DNA of 6,822 nucleotides. It comes from Candidatus Aenigmatarchaeota archaeon (GTDB taxonomy: Archaea; Aenigmatarchaeota; Aenigmatarchaeia; Aenigmatarchaeales; SZUA-1535). The notes below the pieces were generated by a model that saw only the letters and a list, made by a program, of their open reading frames with translations, searched no databases and was not told the DNA's origin. The position numbers and the translations under genes are program-made. Shown in pieces: positions 4,868-6,822 of this stretch (positions within the stretch are counted from its first letter, which is position 1; the number at the start of each line of letters is the position of its first letter). The stretch lies in NCBI GenBank assembly GCA_026985775.1, contig JALSPV010000128.1, forward strand, positions 1 through 6,822, in the 5' to 3' direction.

Positions 4868-6499
4868 TTATTGATATGCCTTTGCAATATATTCCTTCAG
4901 TACTCTTTTTGTATTGAAATAGCTTCCTATTGTTGCAAGCGCATTCAAGCAGATTTTGAAATATTCTTCTCTTTCATTTTTTATCAAAGAAAGCACGCTC
5001 TCGAGAACGTCATAAAGCTCTTTTATATCGTTATAGCTTTCATTTTCGTCCATTCTGTTTTTTCCAAATAGCCAGCCATTGTAACCATGTATTATTCCTT
5101 CTAGAACACCTCCATCGCGTGTTGAAATTATGGGTACAGCATTTAGAGCTGCGCGCATCCATGAAGTACCACAAGCCTCATAAGGAGGTAATGGAGAGTG
5201 TAGAAAGATATCACAACCAGAAACACAAGCCCTTTCAAAAAATTTACCGTTCCTTCCGAGAAATGCCAATTTGGTATGAGAAAGCACACTCATCGCATCT
5301 ATGACATGAGCAAGTATTTTTCTGCCTTCCACATCTTCTGGATGACAAACTCCGCTTATAACAACGTGCAATTTATATTTTCTAGCAAAATCTTCTAACC
5401 TTTCGAGATCGCTTAAAAGAATATCGTTTCTTTTATATCCTGTGATTCTTCTCCTTACACAAATTATTATTCCGCTTTCATCGAAACTTTTATTAAAAAC
5501 ACCGTAATTATGGATGAGTTTTATAAGCTCGAGCTTTGCCTCTCTCCTCGCATCGGCAAGCTCTTCGTGAGGAACACATCTTGCAAATACAAGCTTTTCT
5601 GGAGAAGAAAACCAGCCAGGAATATATGCATCATAAACCTTTCTATAAGGATCTGCTACCCATTTTGTATGCACTCCATTTGTTATGTAATCAAATTTCT
5701 TGAGCATACGTATGCTTTCGCCAAGTCTTTTTTTAAAAAGTAAATAATGTTTCCATGAAACGGCATTAACAAATCCGCTTAAATAAAACATTACTCTCGT
5801 TAATTCAAGAATACCCGGAGAAATCATCTTAATTTCTCTTGGAACTTCGTAGTATCTTTCAACAAGAGAATAATCAAACCTTTCATGTCCGTGAGGAAGT
5901 GAAGTATGCGTGGTTGCCACAACTGCTTTTCTCACCATAGCTTCAGATCGTAGTTTTTTCAACAACTCTACTATCAGAAAGGCAGAATGAGATTCGTTTA
6001 AGTGAAATTTTTTGACGCGAATTTTTAAATTTTCAACAAGAACAAGAGTACCTATTCCCAAGAGCAAGCGTTTTAATAACTTTTCTTCAAGATTTTCTTC
6101 AATATAAAGCCTGTTTGTAAGCCTTCTAAAGCACTCTGGATTTTCTGGGACATCTGTATCTATAAAATATGCACTAACTTCTTCGCAAAGTTTTTGTTCC
6201 CATATTTGAAACCATATTTTTATCCCATGCTTTAACTCAATGAAAAACTTTTTATCTATTTTCCTGAAATAATCTGCCGGATCAAATGCATCCTCAAGAA
6301 ATTTTATTTCTCTTTCCCTGATTTCGTGTCTTACGTATCCTTTTTTGTGGAGCAGTGAAATCGTAACAAATGGAAAACCCATGTCTCTTGCCGCAGAGAG
6401 CAAGCCCCCAGCAAGAATTCCCAATCCACCAGCATAGTTCGTTAAATCTCCTAAAAGCACCTCTGGAGTCACATAAACGATTTTTTCGGACTTTTCCAT
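4868..6499 (-). CDS. glgP: short-type GT35 alpha-glucan phosphorylase homologue lacking the PLP lysine
   Basis: The 543-residue protein follows the short phosphorylase family (TIGR02094-like; canonical phosphorylases exceed 800 residues). In order: YAGGLGILAGG (22-32), FHLNESHSAF (165-174), TTHTSLPHGHERF (196-208, with the active-site His at 198), ITNGVHTKWVADPY (272-285), RRRITGYKRND (349-359, phosphate-binding Arg/Lys) and YEACGTSWMRAALN (440-453). In phosphorylases the last motif is normally GTSGMK, and its lysine holds pyridoxal phosphate. Here residue 449 is arginine (CGC, 5153-5155) and Trp447 replaces Gly. The family releases glucose-1-phosphate from glycogen or maltodextrin; without the lysine, phosphorolysis is doubtful, and a glucan-synthase-like or non-catalytic role is possible. 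The ending PIISTRDGGVLEGI resembles retaining GT-B synthases as well. Cytosolic. The gene stands alone behind its own promoter with a palindrome over the start region. Confidence 0.85.
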   Translation of the reverse strand: MEKSEKIVYVTPEVLLGDLTNYAGGLGILAGGLLSAARDMGFPFVTISLLHKKGYVRHEIREREIKFLEDAFDPADYFRKIDKKFFIELKHGIKIWFQIWEQKLCEEVSAYFIDTDVPENPECFRRLTNRLYIEENLEEKLLKRLLLGIGTLVLVENLKIRVKKFHLNESHSAFLIVELLKKLRSEAMVRKAVVATTHTSLPHGHERFDYSLVERYYEVPREIKMISPGILELTRVMFYLSGFVNAVSWKHYLLFKKRLGESIRMLKKFDYITNGVHTKWVADPYRKVYDAYIPGWFSSPEKLVFARCVPHEELADARREAKLELIKLIHNYGVFNKSFDESGIIICVRRRITGYKRNDILLSDLERLEDFARKYKLHVVISGVCHPEDVEGRKILAHVIDAMSVLSHTKLAFLGRNGKFFERACVSGCDIFLHSPLPPYEACGTSWMRAALNAVPIISTRDGGVLEGIIHGYNGWLFGKNRMDENESYNDIKELYDVLESVLSLIKNEREEYFKICLNALATIGSYFNTKRVLKEYIAKAYQ

Positions 6500-6504
6500 G
6501 ATTT

Positions 6505-6520
6505 TTTGTAAATTTACAAA
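6505..6520. promoter_or_regulatory. perfect 16-bp palindrome, candidate operator of the phosphorylase homologue
   Basis: TTTGTAAATTTACAAA is exactly self-complementary and centred 13.5 nt before the ATG at 6499. It lies between the TATA candidates and the start codon and so covers the transcription start region. A dimeric repressor bound there would block initiation. AT-only palindromes arise easily, but this one contains a G/C pair at symmetric positions. Confidence 0.5.
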
Positions 6521-6521
6521 G

Positions 6522-6538
6522 TTAATAAAGTTTATATC
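6522..6538 (-). promoter_or_regulatory. TATA region of the phosphorylase homologue
   Basis: Two overlapping candidates read on the minus strand. TTTATTAA (6522-6529) is centred 26.5 nt from the ATG, giving a leaderless mRNA. GATATAAA (6531-6538) is centred about 35 nt away, giving a leader of roughly 9 nt that would begin inside the palindrome. I cannot decide between them. Confidence 0.45.
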
Positions 6539-6571
6539 GATTTAAAAAGCAAATTATAGGAAATTATTTCT

Positions 6572-6822
6572 CTATTCTATCAGTTTTCGTGCATATTTTA
6601 AAAATTCCGAAGGATGCAATCCCGCCGCCTCCCCCACCTTAATTTTTTCTTTAAACATTTCTCCTTTAGAGAGACCCTTATTCTCATAATATGCTTCAAG
6701 TGCCATCTCGTTAAAAGCCACTATTTTTTTACCGCTTCGTTCATTTCATTTTCAGATGTATCATAGCTAATTTTTATACCGTTTTCCCCAATCATTCTCT
6801 CTCCTGTATTAGGCTTTATGTA
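6572..6822 (-). pseudogene. unrecognised protein, C-terminal part, probably frameshifted and cut by window edge
   Basis: From the right edge the frame reads YIKPNTGERMIGENG and goes on to NEAVKK, then stops at TAG (6723-6725 region) right after a run of seven A (plus-strand T7, 6724-6730). In the adjacent frame the reading resumes as IVAFNEMALEAYYENKGLS, then a lysine-rich stretch, and ends HPSEFLKYARKLIE before TAG (6572-6574). An eighth A in the run would make one continuous, helix-rich, soluble-looking C-terminus. No domain is recognised, so continuity rests only on the smooth join; two separate short genes cannot be excluded (an ATG begins MALEAYYENKG). It precedes the phosphorylase homologue by 72 nt on the same strand. 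Confidence 0.5.

Noticed and set aside
5119..5304. Plus-strand open frame opposite the phosphorylase homologue (and similar ones at 527-742, 1367-1567, 2969-3292, 5510-5743)
   Set aside because: Antisense shadows of well-supported genes, with no family resemblance or promoter.
1..6822. Search for CRISPR repeats, tRNA/rRNA genes, transposases and insertion-sequence ends
   Set aside because: No spaced direct repeats, no cloverleaf, no transposase motif or target duplication was visible.

Overview
The window reads as archaeal chromosome, probably from a small-genome or DPANN-like lineage (the lineage is inference). Markers are an archaeal Nog1-type GTPase, a COG1407-type metallophosphoesterase, a class III signal peptide (pilin-like) protein, a DUF123 GIY-YIG nuclease and a Taw3/TYW3 wybutosine protein. 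The DNA is AT-rich. Several genes have a TATA box centred about 25-27 nt from the start codon and no room for a leader, which is the archaeal leaderless-mRNA layout.

Layout. Positions 1-1959 (minus strand): Nog1 GTPase, metallophosphoesterase, then the N-terminus of a ZIP-type metal transporter running off the left edge. Position 1984-1989 is a palindromic TATATA box almost equidistant from the Nog1 ATG on its left and the ATG of a 25-residue, extremely acidic, tryptophan-rich microprotein (2013-2090) on its right. Positions 2201-4372 (plus strand) form a tight cluster: pilin-like protein, SPFH/band-7 membrane protein, GIY-YIG nuclease, Taw3. Positions 4361-6499 (minus strand) hold a small zinc-ribbon protein, a 273-nt spacer with two hairpins, and a short-type GT35 alpha-glucan phosphorylase homologue. 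A partial unrecognised minus-strand gene occupies 6572-6822.

Genes broken on paper. Four genes (ZIP, SPFH, Taw3, right-edge gene) have their frame interrupted at short homopolymers, and Taw3 also has an in-frame TAA. In ZIP, SPFH and Taw3 the family sequence resumes exactly in the neighbouring frame. Many long genes here are intact, so sequencing or assembly error in homopolymers is a serious explanation alongside recent decay. In Taw3 the slippery T6 is followed, after 7 nt, by a 9-bp stem-loop, which has the geometry of a programmed frameshift.

The most interesting points are the acidic-aromatic microprotein under a shared bidirectional promoter, the phosphorylase homologue with arginine in place of the PLP-binding lysine, a 16-bp perfect palindrome at that gene's transcription start region, and the Taw3 frameshift geometry. 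No mobile element, CRISPR array, rRNA or tRNA was seen.
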